A DNA stretch of 26,277 nucleotides, taken from the NCBI GenBank assembly GCA_020848665.1, contig JADLHR010000064.1:1-26277 (forward strand). Reading direction: 5' to 3'. Below are positions 15,613-23,667 of the stretch, in pieces. Under the pieces are notes generated by a model. That model ran no database searches and was not told the origin of the DNA. It saw only the letters and a list, made by a program, of their open reading frames with translations. Source of the stretch: Anaerolineae bacterium (GTDB taxonomy: Bacteria; Chloroflexota; Anaerolineae; Aggregatilineales; Aggregatilineaceae). The translations under genes and the position numbers were made by a program. Every line of letters begins with the position of its first letter. Position 1 is the stretch's first letter.

Positions 15613-17262
15613 ATGAGCCTGATTGATCTTTCAAACGTCAAGACTTACCCCCTGGCGCAGCGGCGCAACCTCGTACACCTCGATAGTCTGCTCGATCCAG
15701 CAAGCCCGCCTCCTGCGTTTGACAGCCCGGAGCTGGATGCCGTGGTCGAGCGCATCGTAGCGGCCCGGCGCGCAGGGCATCCCGTGATCTGGATGATGGG
15801 CGGGCACGTGATCAAGTCGGGATTATCCCGGATTCTGATCGATCTCATGCGTCGCGGCATTGTGACGCACATCGCGGGGAACGGCGCAGTCTCCATCCAC
15901 GACTTCGAGCTGGCGCTCATCGGCGAAACCAGCGAAGACGTGGCCGCCAGCCTGGAAGACGGCACGTTTGGGATGGCGGACGAAACGGGCCGCTTGATGA
16001 ATCAGGCGATCAAAGAAGGCGCGCGTGATGGGATAGGCTACGGGGCTGGTATTGGACGGTTTATCGCGGAGCACGCGGCGCTGTTCCCGTTCCGCGAAGT
16101 GAGCGTGTTTTTTCAGGCGCATGAGCTGCGTATACCGGCAACAGTTCACTCGACCATTGGAACGGATATTATTCACCAGCACCCCTCGGTGGATTTCAGT
16201 GCGCTTGGCATGGCTAGCGGCCTGGATTTCCGCAGGTTCGCCGCGTCGGTCAGCCATCTGGACGACGGCGTGTTCCTGAATTTCGGTTCGGCCGTGACCG
16301 GGCCGGAGGTCTTTCTCAAGGCGCTGACGATCGTGCGTAATCTGGGATACAACGTCAAGCGCATCACTACGGCCAATTTTGATTTGATCTCGCTCGGCGC
16401 GGACTATCACAGCAAGACAGGCTATGACGATCCTACCTACTACTACCGCCCGCGAAAGAATATCATCAACCGCCCAACGTCTTTAGGCGGGCACGGTTAC
16501 CATATCACGGGCGACCACGTGGTTACGATCCCTAATCTCCACCACCGGGTGCTGTCTGCGTTGGACACTGGCGAAATCCCGGCTGCTGCCGCGCTGCCGC
16601 CTGCCGAGCCGCATCCTGTCCTCGCGGCGCTGATGGCGCGGCACCCGGCTCTTGCCGCGCTCGCGCCTGATCTTATGCGCGCGTTCAACGAACTGCGCCG
16701 CTGCCTGACGACCGGCGGCACGCTGTTCCTGTGTGGCAACGGCGGCAGCATGTCGGATGCGCTGCATATCTCAGGCGAGTTGTTGAAATCCTATGCGCGC
16801 CGCCGCCCGCTCGATGAGGACCTTCGCGCGCGCCTGGCCCAGCAGCCCAACGGTGAGCAGCTAGCCCGCAATCTGGAGCCGGGGCTGCGCGCCGTCGTGC
16901 TCGGCACAAACTCGGTGCTGTCCAGCGCCGTCGCCAACGATATGCCTGACCGCGACATGAATCTGGCTCAGGAGCTTCTGGCGCTGGCGCGGCCGGGCGA
17001 TGTGCTGCTCGGTATCAGCACGAGCGGCAATGCCCGGAACGTGAATTATGCGGCCCAGGTTGCTCGTGCCCGAAACGTGCCGGTCATCGCGCTGACCGGT
17101 CAGGATGGCGGCGCCCTGGCAGCCCTGGCCGATATCGCGATCCGTGTTCCCACGCAGCGCACCGATCGCGCTCAGGAGTTGCACATCCTCTGTTATCACG
17201 CGCTGTGTGAGATGCTCGAAGTCACGTTCTTTGGCGGCAGCGAAACGGCGGACGGCGAGTGA
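15613..17262 (+). CDS. Unknown conserved domain fused to GmhA-like SIS sugar isomerase
   Basis: This 549-residue protein has two parts. Residues 355-545 are a GmhA/DiaA-type SIS domain: CGNGGS at 374-379, STSGN at 469-473, and the full zinc set of phosphoheptose isomerase, H385 and E389 (x3 apart) plus Q521 and H529 (x7 apart), with the same spacing as H61/E65 and Q172/H180 of E. coli GmhA. This predicts isomerisation of a ketose phosphate such as sedoheptulose 7-phosphate. Residues 1-320 form a domain I cannot assign: GGHVIKSGLSRILIDLMRRG at 63-82, HIAGNGAVSIHDFELALIGE at 86-105, and GTDIIHQHPSVDFSALG at 183-199. I recall similar stand-alone proteins near heptose genes and a possible deoxyhypusine-synthase-like fold, both unverified. 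A GGAAAG site precedes the ATG. The stop overlaps the kinase start by one base. Confidence 0.82.
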   Translation: MSLIDLSNVKTYPLAQRRNLVHLDSLLDPASPPPAFDSPELDAVVERIVAARRAGHPVIWMMGGHVIKSGLSRILIDLMRRGIVTHIAGNGAVSIHDFELALIGETSEDVAASLEDGTFGMADETGRLMNQAIKEGARDGIGYGAGIGRFIAEHAALFPFREVSVFFQAHELRIPATVHSTIGTDIIHQHPSVDFSALGMASGLDFRRFAASVSHLDDGVFLNFGSAVTGPEVFLKALTIVRNLGYNVKRITTANFDLISLGADYHSKTGYDDPTYYYRPRKNIINRPTSLGGHGYHITGDHVVTIPNLHHRVLSALDTGEIPAAAALPPAEPHPVLAALMARHPALAALAPDLMRAFNELRRCLTTGGTLFLCGNGGSMSDALHISGELLKSYARRRPLDEDLRARLAQQPNGEQLARNLEPGLRAVVLGTNSVLSSAVANDMPDRDMNLAQELLALARPGDVLLGISTSGNARNVNYAAQVARARNVPVIALTGQDGGALAALADIAIRVPTQRTDRAQELHILCYHALCEMLEVTFFGGSETADGE

Positions 17263-18317
17263 TGATCTGGCTCGATGTCCTGTCTCGGCAGCGCCTGCAA
17301 GAGATTCTGGCCCGGTACGCTGACCAGCGAATCGGCGTGATCGGCGACCTGGCGCTGGATGCCTACTGGTACGCCGATATGACGCGCTCTTTGCTCTCGC
17401 GCGAGACGCCGCACTTCCCACGCCCGATTGTGCGCGAGGCGTTCTCAGCCGGGGCAGGTGCGAATGTTGCGACTAATCTGAAAGCAGCGGGCGCCGGCCA
17501 GGTTACGGTCTTCTCTGTGCTGGGCGAAGACTGGCGCGCGAGCATCCTCGCAGGCTTACTGGCTTCATCCGGCGTATCGGTTGATCACCTGATCGCCACT
17601 CCGCAGCGCAGCACCTCAGCCTATATCAAGCCCATCCTGCAAGGGTTCGACTCGCAGCAGGAAGACTCGCGGCTGGACTTCGAGAACAGCGCGCCGCTCT
17701 CGCCAGCTTTGGAGGACGAACTGATCAGCGCGGTCGAACAGCAGCTACCCGATCTGGACAGCCTGCTGATCGCCGACCAGATGCCGATGCACGGAATCGT
17801 CACCAGCCGGGTGCGAGACGCGCTGAATCGCTTTGCCGCGCGATACCGTGCCATCCCGTTTGTCGTTGATTCACGCCATAGTATCGGATTGTTTCAGAAT
17901 ATGATCCTGAAGCCAAACCGGATGGAGGCGCTGCGTGCGGCCAGGCCGGATCGGGACCCGCACGCTGTGCCGCGCGAAGACCTGGCTGCGATCGGTATGT
18001 CTCTAAGCGCTCAGTGGGATCGGCCGGCGTATATCACGCTGGGCGAGGAAGGCGTCCTGGTCTGCGCCGAGGGCCAGCCTCGCTACCTGCCCGCCGCACC
18101 TGTTCATCCGCCGCTTGATGTGGTAGGGGCTGGCGATGCTTTTATCGCTGCGCTGGCCGCGTCCCTGGCGGCGGGAGCAACCCCCTGGGAAACGGGGGCG
18201 ATTGCCAACCTGGCCGCCGCTGTGGTGGTTGAGAAGCTGAACCAGACCGGAACGGCTTCGCCTGACGAGATTCTCGCCCGGTTCGACCGGGCAACCGCGA
18301 GCGATTCGAGACTATGA
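17262..18317 (+). CDS. PfkB-family sugar kinase, HldE N-domain/RfaE-like
   Basis: This 351-residue kinase resembles the N-terminal D-glycero-D-manno-heptose-7-phosphate kinase domain of HldE. Diagnostic parts are IGDLALDAYWYAD at residues 27-39, SRETPHFPRPIV at 46-57, AGAGANVATNL at 63-73, LKPNR at 216-220 and the PfkB signature DVVGAGDAF with catalytic D292. No cytidylyltransferase-like second domain follows, so it is kinase only. The ATG at 17262 overlaps the upstream TGA as TGATG; a GTG one codon earlier is also possible. The stop overlaps the HAD gene by four bases, so all three enzymes are translationally coupled. It probably phosphorylates the sugar phosphate formed by the SIS isomerase, or the imported sugar. 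Specificity is inferred. Confidence 0.87.
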   Translation: MIWLDVLSRQRLQEILARYADQRIGVIGDLALDAYWYADMTRSLLSRETPHFPRPIVREAFSAGAGANVATNLKAAGAGQVTVFSVLGEDWRASILAGLLASSGVSVDHLIATPQRSTSAYIKPILQGFDSQQEDSRLDFENSAPLSPALEDELISAVEQQLPDLDSLLIADQMPMHGIVTSRVRDALNRFAARYRAIPFVVDSRHSIGLFQNMILKPNRMEALRAARPDRDPHAVPREDLAAIGMSLSAQWDRPAYITLGEEGVLVCAEGQPRYLPAAPVHPPLDVVGAGDAFIAALAASLAAGATPWETGAIANLAAAVVVEKLNQTGTASPDEILARFDRATASDSRL

Positions 18318-19183
18318 GCGACAAATTCCTGACTCCGCCGGATCTTCCACCCTATCCCTGGCTGGAAATCATCAATCCGCAGGTGCGTCTCGGTCAGGTC
18401 CGCCACGCGCTGTTTGACTTCGACGGGACGATTTCCGTGATCCGTCGCGGCTGGGAGGCGATCATGATCGCCTTAATGGTGGAGATGATCTGCGAGGGCC
18501 AGCTCCAGCCGGTTGGCCTGGAGGGCGACGTTGCCGCCTACGTGGACCGGTCAACCGGGATTTTGACGATCGAGCAGATGCGCTGGCTGGAGGAGGCTGT
18601 GCGGCGTTACGGCCTGGCGCAGCATCCCCGTACCGCGCGCGAGTACAAGCGCATCTACAACGACCGCATGTTACGGCCCGTGCGCGCCCGGCTTGCTCAA
18701 CTCGAATCGGCTGGTGACCCTGCTGCAACGGACACTCTCACGATCGCCGGGGTGCGATCCTTCCTGGAAGGGCTTTACGAGCGCGGTGTGACGCTGTATC
18801 TGGCGAGCGGTACGGATCACGTCTTTGTGCAGGAAGAAGCTTCGGCCCTGGGCGTGAGCGAGTTTTTCGGACCGCATATCTACGGCGCCAGGGATGAATC
18901 CCAAGAGGACTCGAAAGAGCGCATCATCCAGCGCATCCTGACAGAACATGAATTGCGCGGAGCGGAGCTGCTGGTGGTGGGCGACGGTCCGGTCGAGATC
19001 TTTCACGCCCGGTCGCAGGCGGCCATCGCGCTTGGAGTCGCTGCCGATGAGGACCAGCGCCAGGGGCTGGACCCGCGCAAGCGCGCTCGCTTGCTCGCTG
19101 CGGGCGCAGACCTCATTATCACGGATTTCTCGCACTGCCAGGAACTGCTCGCCATGTTCACCCAGGAGCTGACCGATTTCTAG
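18314..19183 (+). CDS. HAD-superfamily phosphatase of the heptose-like cassette
   Basis: This 289-residue protein has HAD motif I at residues 35-39 (DFDGT), a motif II region in YLASGTDHVFVQEEASALG, a lysine (SKERIIQRI) as motif III and GDGPVEIFHARS as motif IV, where E replaces one of the usual acidic pair. It is larger than GmhB (about 190 residues) and belongs to the Hydrolase/HAD_2 type with an alpha-helical cap between motifs I and II. It starts as ATGA overlapping the kinase stop. In context it would remove one phosphate from the product of the kinase, or act as a phosphoglycolate-like clean-up enzyme. Its TAG stop is part of the CTAG flank of the second MITE-like element. Confidence 0.83.
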   Translation: MSDKFLTPPDLPPYPWLEIINPQVRLGQVRHALFDFDGTISVIRRGWEAIMIALMVEMICEGQLQPVGLEGDVAAYVDRSTGILTIEQMRWLEEAVRRYGLAQHPRTAREYKRIYNDRMLRPVRARLAQLESAGDPAATDTLTIAGVRSFLEGLYERGVTLYLASGTDHVFVQEEASALGVSEFFGPHIYGARDESQEDSKERIIQRILTEHELRGAELLVVGDGPVEIFHARSQAAIALGVAADEDQRQGLDPRKRARLLAAGADLIITDFSHCQELLAMFTQELTDF

Positions 19184-19369
19184 GGCGTGTTATGCACTTG
19201 CGCGCCGGGTAAAGCCCCCCATCCCCCGGCCCCTTGCCCCCAAAATGAGGGAAGGGGAGTCCATCCGTCTTTTTTTTCCTTCCCTCGTTCTGGGGGAAGG
19301 AAAGCCGACCGCAGGTCGGAAGGATGGGGGGATGGCCTGGAAACCAGACCACGAAGTGCATAACAGCCT
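19184..19369. repeat. MITE-like palindromic element, copy 2
   Basis: This 186-bp copy matches the element at 1319-1502 over its whole length in the same orientation, including the C-rich arm (about 19214-19260) and the complementary arm (about 19276-19330). Its ends, including the flanking G shared with CTAG, read inward as GGGCGTGTTATGCACTT (left) and GAGGCTGTTATGCACTT (right). Perfect CTAG flanks occur at 19180-19183 and 19370-19373, indicating target duplication of 2-4 bp. The left CTAG contains the TAG stop of the HAD gene, which is thereby preserved. The element lies between convergent genes and its hairpin could act as a bidirectional terminator. The 110 bp after it (19374-19483) show no gene. 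Confidence 0.8.
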
Positions 19370-19432
19370 CTAGGGCGGGCGCGGGCAGGGCGAATGCTCG
19401 CGACAAGCGGGCACGCGCCCCTGGAACCGCTA

Positions 19433-19468
19433 GCGCAGCCCGTTTCTTCTGCCGCGCCCTGGCTGCGC
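19433..19468 (-). terminator. Possible hairpin downstream of tnaA
   Basis: GCGCAGCC (19433-19440) and GGCTGCGC (19461-19468) form an 8-bp stem with a 20-base loop just after the tnaA stop on the minus strand. The long loop and absence of a T-run make this a weak terminator candidate; the neighbouring MITE-like hairpin may do the work instead. Confidence 0.3.
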
Positions 19469-19483
19469 TGAAACGCCGCAGCC

Positions 19484-20875
19484 CTAATCGGCGATCAGCG
19501 TGCCGTGCGCGGGCGCAAAACGGGCGCTGAAGTGGCGCAGCGCAGGCGGCTCTTCCACGATCCTCACGCCCTGAATCCGTTCGCGCAGGCCCTGGATGTG
19601 GAGCAGGACTTCGGCGATATAGTCTACATGACTCTGCGTATAGACCCGTCGTGGGAATGCGAGGCGTACCAGCTCCATCGCCGCTGGCTTTTCGCGGCCG
19701 TCAGGCTGCCGGCCAAACATGACCGTCCCGACTTCGACGGAGCGGATGCCGCCGACCAGATACAACACCAGGGACAGCGCCCACGCGGGATATTCGTTGG
19801 GCGGAATGTCTGGCAGAAAGGCTTTCGCGTCGATGTAGACGGCGTGGCCTCCTGTAGGCTGGACAATCGGGATTCCGGCCTGCGTCAAAATCTCGCCCAG
19901 GTACTCGACGGAGCGGATGCGGTAGCGGAGATAGTCCTCTTGCAGGGCTTCGTACAGGCCAGCGGCAATCGCTTCCAGATCATACCCGGCCAGGCCACCG
20001 TAGGTGATGAATCCCTCGGTTAAGATCAAGGTGTTCTTGCATTTCTGCGCCCAGTTCTCGTCGTTGAGCGCGAGGAAACCGCCGATGTTCGCCATGCCGT
20101 CTTTTTTCGCGCTCATCGTGCAGCCATCGGCGTAACTGAACATCTCGCGCGCGATCTCAAGCGGACTCCTATCCGCATACCCCGGCTCACGCTGCTTGAT
20201 GAACCAGGCGTTCTCGGCGAAGCGGCAGGCGTCGAAGAAGAACGGCTTGCCGTGGGTGCGGCACAGGCGACTCACGGCGCGGACATTCTCCATACTGACC
20301 GGCTGCCCACCCCCTGAGTTGTTTGTCACCGTGAGCATCACCAGTCGGATGCGCGGCCCGTCTTCCTTCAACAGCTTCTCAAGCGCCGCCAGGTCCATGT
20401 TCCCCTTGAACGGATGGATGACTTCGGGGTGTGTCCCTTCAGGAATGGGGATGTCGCGGGCTATCGCCTGCTGCTTTTCAACGTTGGCGCGCGTGGTATC
20501 GAAGTGCGTGTTGTTCAAGACGATCTCGCCTGGCTCCAGCACGGAGCCAAAAAGCACGCGCTCGGCGGCGCGCCCCTGGTGCGTGGGGATCACATGCCTG
20601 AAGCCGGTGATGTCACGGACGGCTGCCTCGAACTTGTAGAACGAGGTGGCGCCCGCGTACGATTCGTCGCCCAGCATCATGCCAGCCATCTGGCGCGACG
20701 ACATCGCGCCGGTACCGGAGTCGGTCAGCAAGTCGATCAGCACGTCTTCTGCCTTGAGAAGAAACAGGTTGTACCCTGCCGCCTCAAGGGCTACGGCACG
20801 CTCAGCGGGGGTTGTATGCCGGATCGGCTCAACGACCTTGATACGAAATGGTTCGATGATCGTCTTGAATTCCAT
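19484..20875 (-). CDS. tnaA: Tryptophanase (tryptophan indole-lyase)
   Basis: This 463-residue PLP enzyme cleaves tryptophan to indole, pyruvate and ammonia. It begins MEFKTIIEPFRIKVVEPI, like E. coli TnaA, and includes LIDLLTDSGTGAMS, IPTHQGRAAE, DACRFAENAWFIKQRE and the PLP-lysine motif MSAKKD (K258). Tyrosine phenol-lyase is the close alternative. Three positions that separate the two enzymes agree with tryptophanase: D126 in FDTT (Thr in TPL), V382 in VEVG (Arg in TPL) and H448 in LRHF (Phe in TPL). The ATG at 20875 has GGAGAA upstream; the longer reading frame runs into the preceding gene. It lies 43 bases after the GH144-like gene in the same direction, an unusual partner, and no tnaC-type leader was seen. 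Confidence 0.9.
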   Translation of the reverse strand: MEFKTIIEPFRIKVVEPIRHTTPAERAVALEAAGYNLFLLKAEDVLIDLLTDSGTGAMSSRQMAGMMLGDESYAGATSFYKFEAAVRDITGFRHVIPTHQGRAAERVLFGSVLEPGEIVLNNTHFDTTRANVEKQQAIARDIPIPEGTHPEVIHPFKGNMDLAALEKLLKEDGPRIRLVMLTVTNNSGGGQPVSMENVRAVSRLCRTHGKPFFFDACRFAENAWFIKQREPGYADRSPLEIAREMFSYADGCTMSAKKDGMANIGGFLALNDENWAQKCKNTLILTEGFITYGGLAGYDLEAIAAGLYEALQEDYLRYRIRSVEYLGEILTQAGIPIVQPTGGHAVYIDAKAFLPDIPPNEYPAWALSLVLYLVGGIRSVEVGTVMFGRQPDGREKPAAMELVRLAFPRRVYTQSHVDYIAEVLLHIQGLRERIQGVRIVEEPPALRHFSARFAPAHGTLIAD

Positions 20876-20918
20876 CAAAATTCTCCGAGGTTGCAGATTA
20901 AGGATTGGGGTGAGATTA

Positions 20919-23105
20919 TCACTCTCCTGATTGGCGTGCCACAGGGCGCGGCGGTCCGACAGCGGACCGCACAAATCCAATTCGCTCCAGCGCGGGAATA
21001 ATCTCCGGATTTGCCATGAATAAGCGCCAGGGCAGGCCGGTTCGCCAGTTCTCAATCATGACAGCGATCGGCGCCTGGTTCAGCCCCATGAAAATGCGCG
21101 AGACGTAGTTCTCAGTCAGGTTGATCGCATCGCGGAACCCGTAGATACCCCACAGCGCCGCGCCGTGCGCCGTGTAGAAATGTTTGAGCGCGCGCATCGA
21201 CTCCTCCGGCGTATAGGGGAATGCGCTCAGCGCAGCGGTCGGCGTGATCGTGCCGTTATCCTGCGCGGGACGCGGCTCGTGCGCCAGATACCCGGTGTGA
21301 TCGTCGCTCGCCGTCAGACCCCAGCAATCCGCGCTGTAGCCGGTGTAACCACCGGGGTTGGCGGCGCAGTACCGGTGATTGATCAGCGATAGGCGCCGGT
21401 TGTTGTCGAAGTAATCGGCAAAACCGTCGTGCCAGCCGCGCGGGTCGAATCCGAGGAACGAATAGTGCGTGAAGAACAACGGTCCGCCCGGTCCCACGCC
21501 GACCGGCAGTTCGATACCGAAATAGGAATGGCCGTTGCGGTAGTGATCGCCGGCGATCGTCTGGCCCCAGTTTTGGCGATAGCGCACGGCCCGCTCGGAT
21601 TGTGATGCCCACCCGCTGGCGTAGATCGATGCTGGCGCCGGATGGGTTGGTGAGGCGACCGCCAGCAGGGTTGTAATCATCGTCTCGTTCCATCCGGCCA
21701 GCGGGTGGTTGATGTGCCAGCCGTCTGTTGGGGACCAATGCCACATGAGGAAATCAGGGTCGGACGGGTTCCGATACCAATCCCATTCGACACCTTCCCA
21801 TAGGCGCGTGATTGTCGCTCGCAGATCGCGCTCGGCGAGGGTATCGCGGTCGAAATACTGGCGCGCGGCCAGCAGCCCCTGCATCAGAAACGACGTTTCG
21901 ACCAGATCGCCCCCGTTGTCGTACGGCCCAAAGAGCGGGATAACCTTGCCAGTACGCCCGTCGAGGAAATGCGGCCACACCCCGTGAAAGCGATCGGCGC
22001 GGTCGAGAAACGCCAGGATTTTTGCCAGATGCGCGATTGCTGCCTCGCGCGTCACAAAGCCGCGCTCCACCGCGACTGGCAGCGCCGTGATGCCAAACCC
22101 GGTCGCACCGAGCGCGATCAGGTGCTCGTCGCCCGGCACGCACTCCAGCGCCATGCCCGCGTCAGGATGGGCGCGCTCCCAGTAATAGCGGAAGCTCGCT
22201 TCCTGGACCATCGTCAGCAGCTCGTCGTCGTCCAGTGCGCGTGTCGCCGCGAAAACCGTCTCGGAGGGCGCAGACTTACGGTAAGCATGGTTGATCGCGA
22301 GGACGCGGTAGTGCGCTGTCGCGTCGCTGCGCCCGACAAAATCTGTATAGCGGTCAAACATCGGGTTTTGCGTGCCCACCGGCTCAAAGTTCTGGCCGTC
22401 CTCGGATCGCTCGATCAGTAGATACGCCAAATCCGGATCGGCGGGCGGCTCCCAGCGCAGATCGACGTGCTGGTCATAGGCGCGTGCCTCAAGTCCGACG
22501 GGCGGCGCGACGGGCCGATCGCCCGGCGCGAAGCGCACTTTGATTTCGTCCAGATAAAGTGTATGCGGCGTGTCGTCATCCAACCCCTGGGTGAAGACAA
22601 GCCGCGTGATGCGCCTGAAATCGACCGGCGCGGTGATCGGCGCGAAGGCTGCGAATGGCACCTCAACGTACACCCATTCCCCGGCGGGTAAATCGGGCGC
22701 CAGGCCAAGCAGGCGCAGCGGGATGGTCCGCAGGCCGGTATCAAGCGCGAGCTGGATCGACGGCAGATCGACGGCGCGAATCGCTTCTTCCGCGCGGCAC
22801 CAGAAGGTCAGCCGGTCCCCGGCTAGACGTATCGCCCGCCCGCGCCAGCGCTCGACCTGGATGGTCGCCTGCCAGTCTCCGCCGCTGCGCGAGCGCCACG
22901 CCAGCTTGAGGCTGTTCGGCGGGCTGACCGCGTGCTGATCGCTGACCGGCAGCTTCTGAGCGATGTGCTCAAGCGTGCTTGGCGCAACCGCGTGGCATGT
23001 GCTGAAGCTGTAGCTGCCGTGCGTCAGACTGTTGTCAAAGATCAGGTGGCTGTAATAATTCTCTGGAGCGGGCGGAGCATCCACACGTTTCTCTCCATAC
23101 AGCAT
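20919..23105 (-). CDS. GH144-like glycoside hydrolase (Glycoamylase domain) with N-terminal beta domains
   Basis: This 728-residue protein ends in a Glycoamylase (PF10091) domain at about residues 300-710, a family that includes GH144 endo-beta-1,2-glucanases. Recognisable segments are GATGFGITALPVAVERGFV, GGDLVETSFLMQGLLAARQY, GWHINHPLAGWNETMITTLL, LFFTHYSFLGFDPRG, CWGLTASDDHTGY and PTAALSAFPYTPEESMRALK. Residues 20-200 look like a carbohydrate-binding beta-sandwich, and 205-295 resemble a fibronectin type III module (EARAYDQHVDLRWEPPADPD). There is no signal peptide, so it is probably cytoplasmic and acts on imported oligosaccharides. The ATG at 23105 has AAGGGA about eight bases upstream; a TTG nine codons earlier has none. 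Beta-1,2-glucan (sophoro-oligosaccharide) as substrate follows from the family, not from residues I could check. Confidence 0.82.
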   Translation of the reverse strand: MLYGEKRVDAPPAPENYYSHLIFDNSLTHGSYSFSTCHAVAPSTLEHIAQKLPVSDQHAVSPPNSLKLAWRSRSGGDWQATIQVERWRGRAIRLAGDRLTFWCRAEEAIRAVDLPSIQLALDTGLRTIPLRLLGLAPDLPAGEWVYVEVPFAAFAPITAPVDFRRITRLVFTQGLDDDTPHTLYLDEIKVRFAPGDRPVAPPVGLEARAYDQHVDLRWEPPADPDLAYLLIERSEDGQNFEPVGTQNPMFDRYTDFVGRSDATAHYRVLAINHAYRKSAPSETVFAATRALDDDELLTMVQEASFRYYWERAHPDAGMALECVPGDEHLIALGATGFGITALPVAVERGFVTREAAIAHLAKILAFLDRADRFHGVWPHFLDGRTGKVIPLFGPYDNGGDLVETSFLMQGLLAARQYFDRDTLAERDLRATITRLWEGVEWDWYRNPSDPDFLMWHWSPTDGWHINHPLAGWNETMITTLLAVASPTHPAPASIYASGWASQSERAVRYRQNWGQTIAGDHYRNGHSYFGIELPVGVGPGGPLFFTHYSFLGFDPRGWHDGFADYFDNNRRLSLINHRYCAANPGGYTGYSADCWGLTASDDHTGYLAHEPRPAQDNGTITPTAALSAFPYTPEESMRALKHFYTAHGAALWGIYGFRDAINLTENYVSRIFMGLNQAPIAVMIENWRTGLPWRLFMANPEIIPALERIGFVRSAVGPPRPVARQSGE

Positions 23106-23166
23106 CGAGGTTTTCCCTTGAAATTGCAGCAAAAACGCGGCGCCGGGCAGGACGGCGTATCAGAAA

Positions 23167-23191
23167 GGGGTGGCTCAGCGCGAGCCACCCC
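23167..23191 (-). terminator. Hairpin terminator or attenuator after the 99-codon gene
   Basis: GGGGTGGCTC (23167-23176) pairs perfectly with GAGCCACCCC (23182-23191) around a 5-base loop. On the minus strand the stem is followed by TTTCTG, a short T-rich tail. It lies 30 bases after the stop of the small gene and before the GH144-like gene, so it probably lowers transcription into the hydrolase. Confidence 0.6.
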
Positions 23192-23220
23192 GCGTCGAAA
23201 ATGGAACGCCTGCCAGGGCG

Positions 23221-23520
23221 CTAGCCGCCTTTGACCTGCTCGAGAAAGGCGGGGGGGACGGCGTAGTCTCCCGTGCTTTCCACGAAGCCCATTGCGTCGA
23301 GCGCTCGCTGGACCGGCTCGATCTGGCTGAACAGGTTCCAGACGAAGCCGTCCTGGTCATTGGCGATCATCAGCAGAATGTCACCCTGGTCGATGCCGAT
23401 ATGCTCAACTGAGTACCAGTCCTCGGCGGCGTTGATCGCGCTGACAAAGCCATGCTCGCGCCAGACTTTCGCACTGATAAGAGCGGCCGAGGACAAACGC
23501 TTGCTCATGGTGATTTTCAT
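23221..23520 (-). CDS. Small protein of unknown function (99 residues)
   Basis: I do not recognise this protein. It begins MKITMSKRLSSAALISAKVW and continues with mixed alpha/beta content (EDWYSVEHIGIDQGDILLMI, then a C-terminal helix-like FLEQVKGG). It has no transmembrane segment, no cysteine and no signal peptide. AGGAGG lies only two bases before the first ATG and 14 before a second ATG at codon 5, so the true start is uncertain. Codon use looks like that of neighbouring genes and a hairpin terminator follows, which supports a real gene. It is divergent from LacI 2 and lies between two LacI-type operators and the GH144-like gene, so sugar-controlled expression is likely. A role as a small regulator or accessory protein of the glucan module is speculation. 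Confidence 0.6.
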   Translation of the reverse strand: MKITMSKRLSSAALISAKVWREHGFVSAINAAEDWYSVEHIGIDQGDILLMIANDQDGFVWNLFSQIEPVQRALDAMGFVESTGDYAVPPAFLEQVKGG

Positions 23521-23605
23521 GTCCTCCTATTTCTTTAGCCCGTGCTTGTCAAAGCGAGGCGAGAAGAGTGTTGGTTTTGAATACACGCGCAAATGCATCG
23601 CTGTA

Positions 23606-23620
23606 GCAAAACGCTTTTAC
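23606..23620. promoter_or_regulatory. LacI-type operator, distal site
   Basis: The sequence GCAAAACGCTTTTAC is an inverted repeat with AAAA and TTTT arms around CGC. It lies about 90 bases from a second site at 23689-23715 in the divergent region between the 99-codon gene and LacI 2, which would allow looping or control of the minus-strand promoter. Confidence 0.5.
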
Positions 23621-23667
23621 AGCCTTATCGGCACTTTTCGACCGAATAAATCGCTTAAGCGAGCCTA

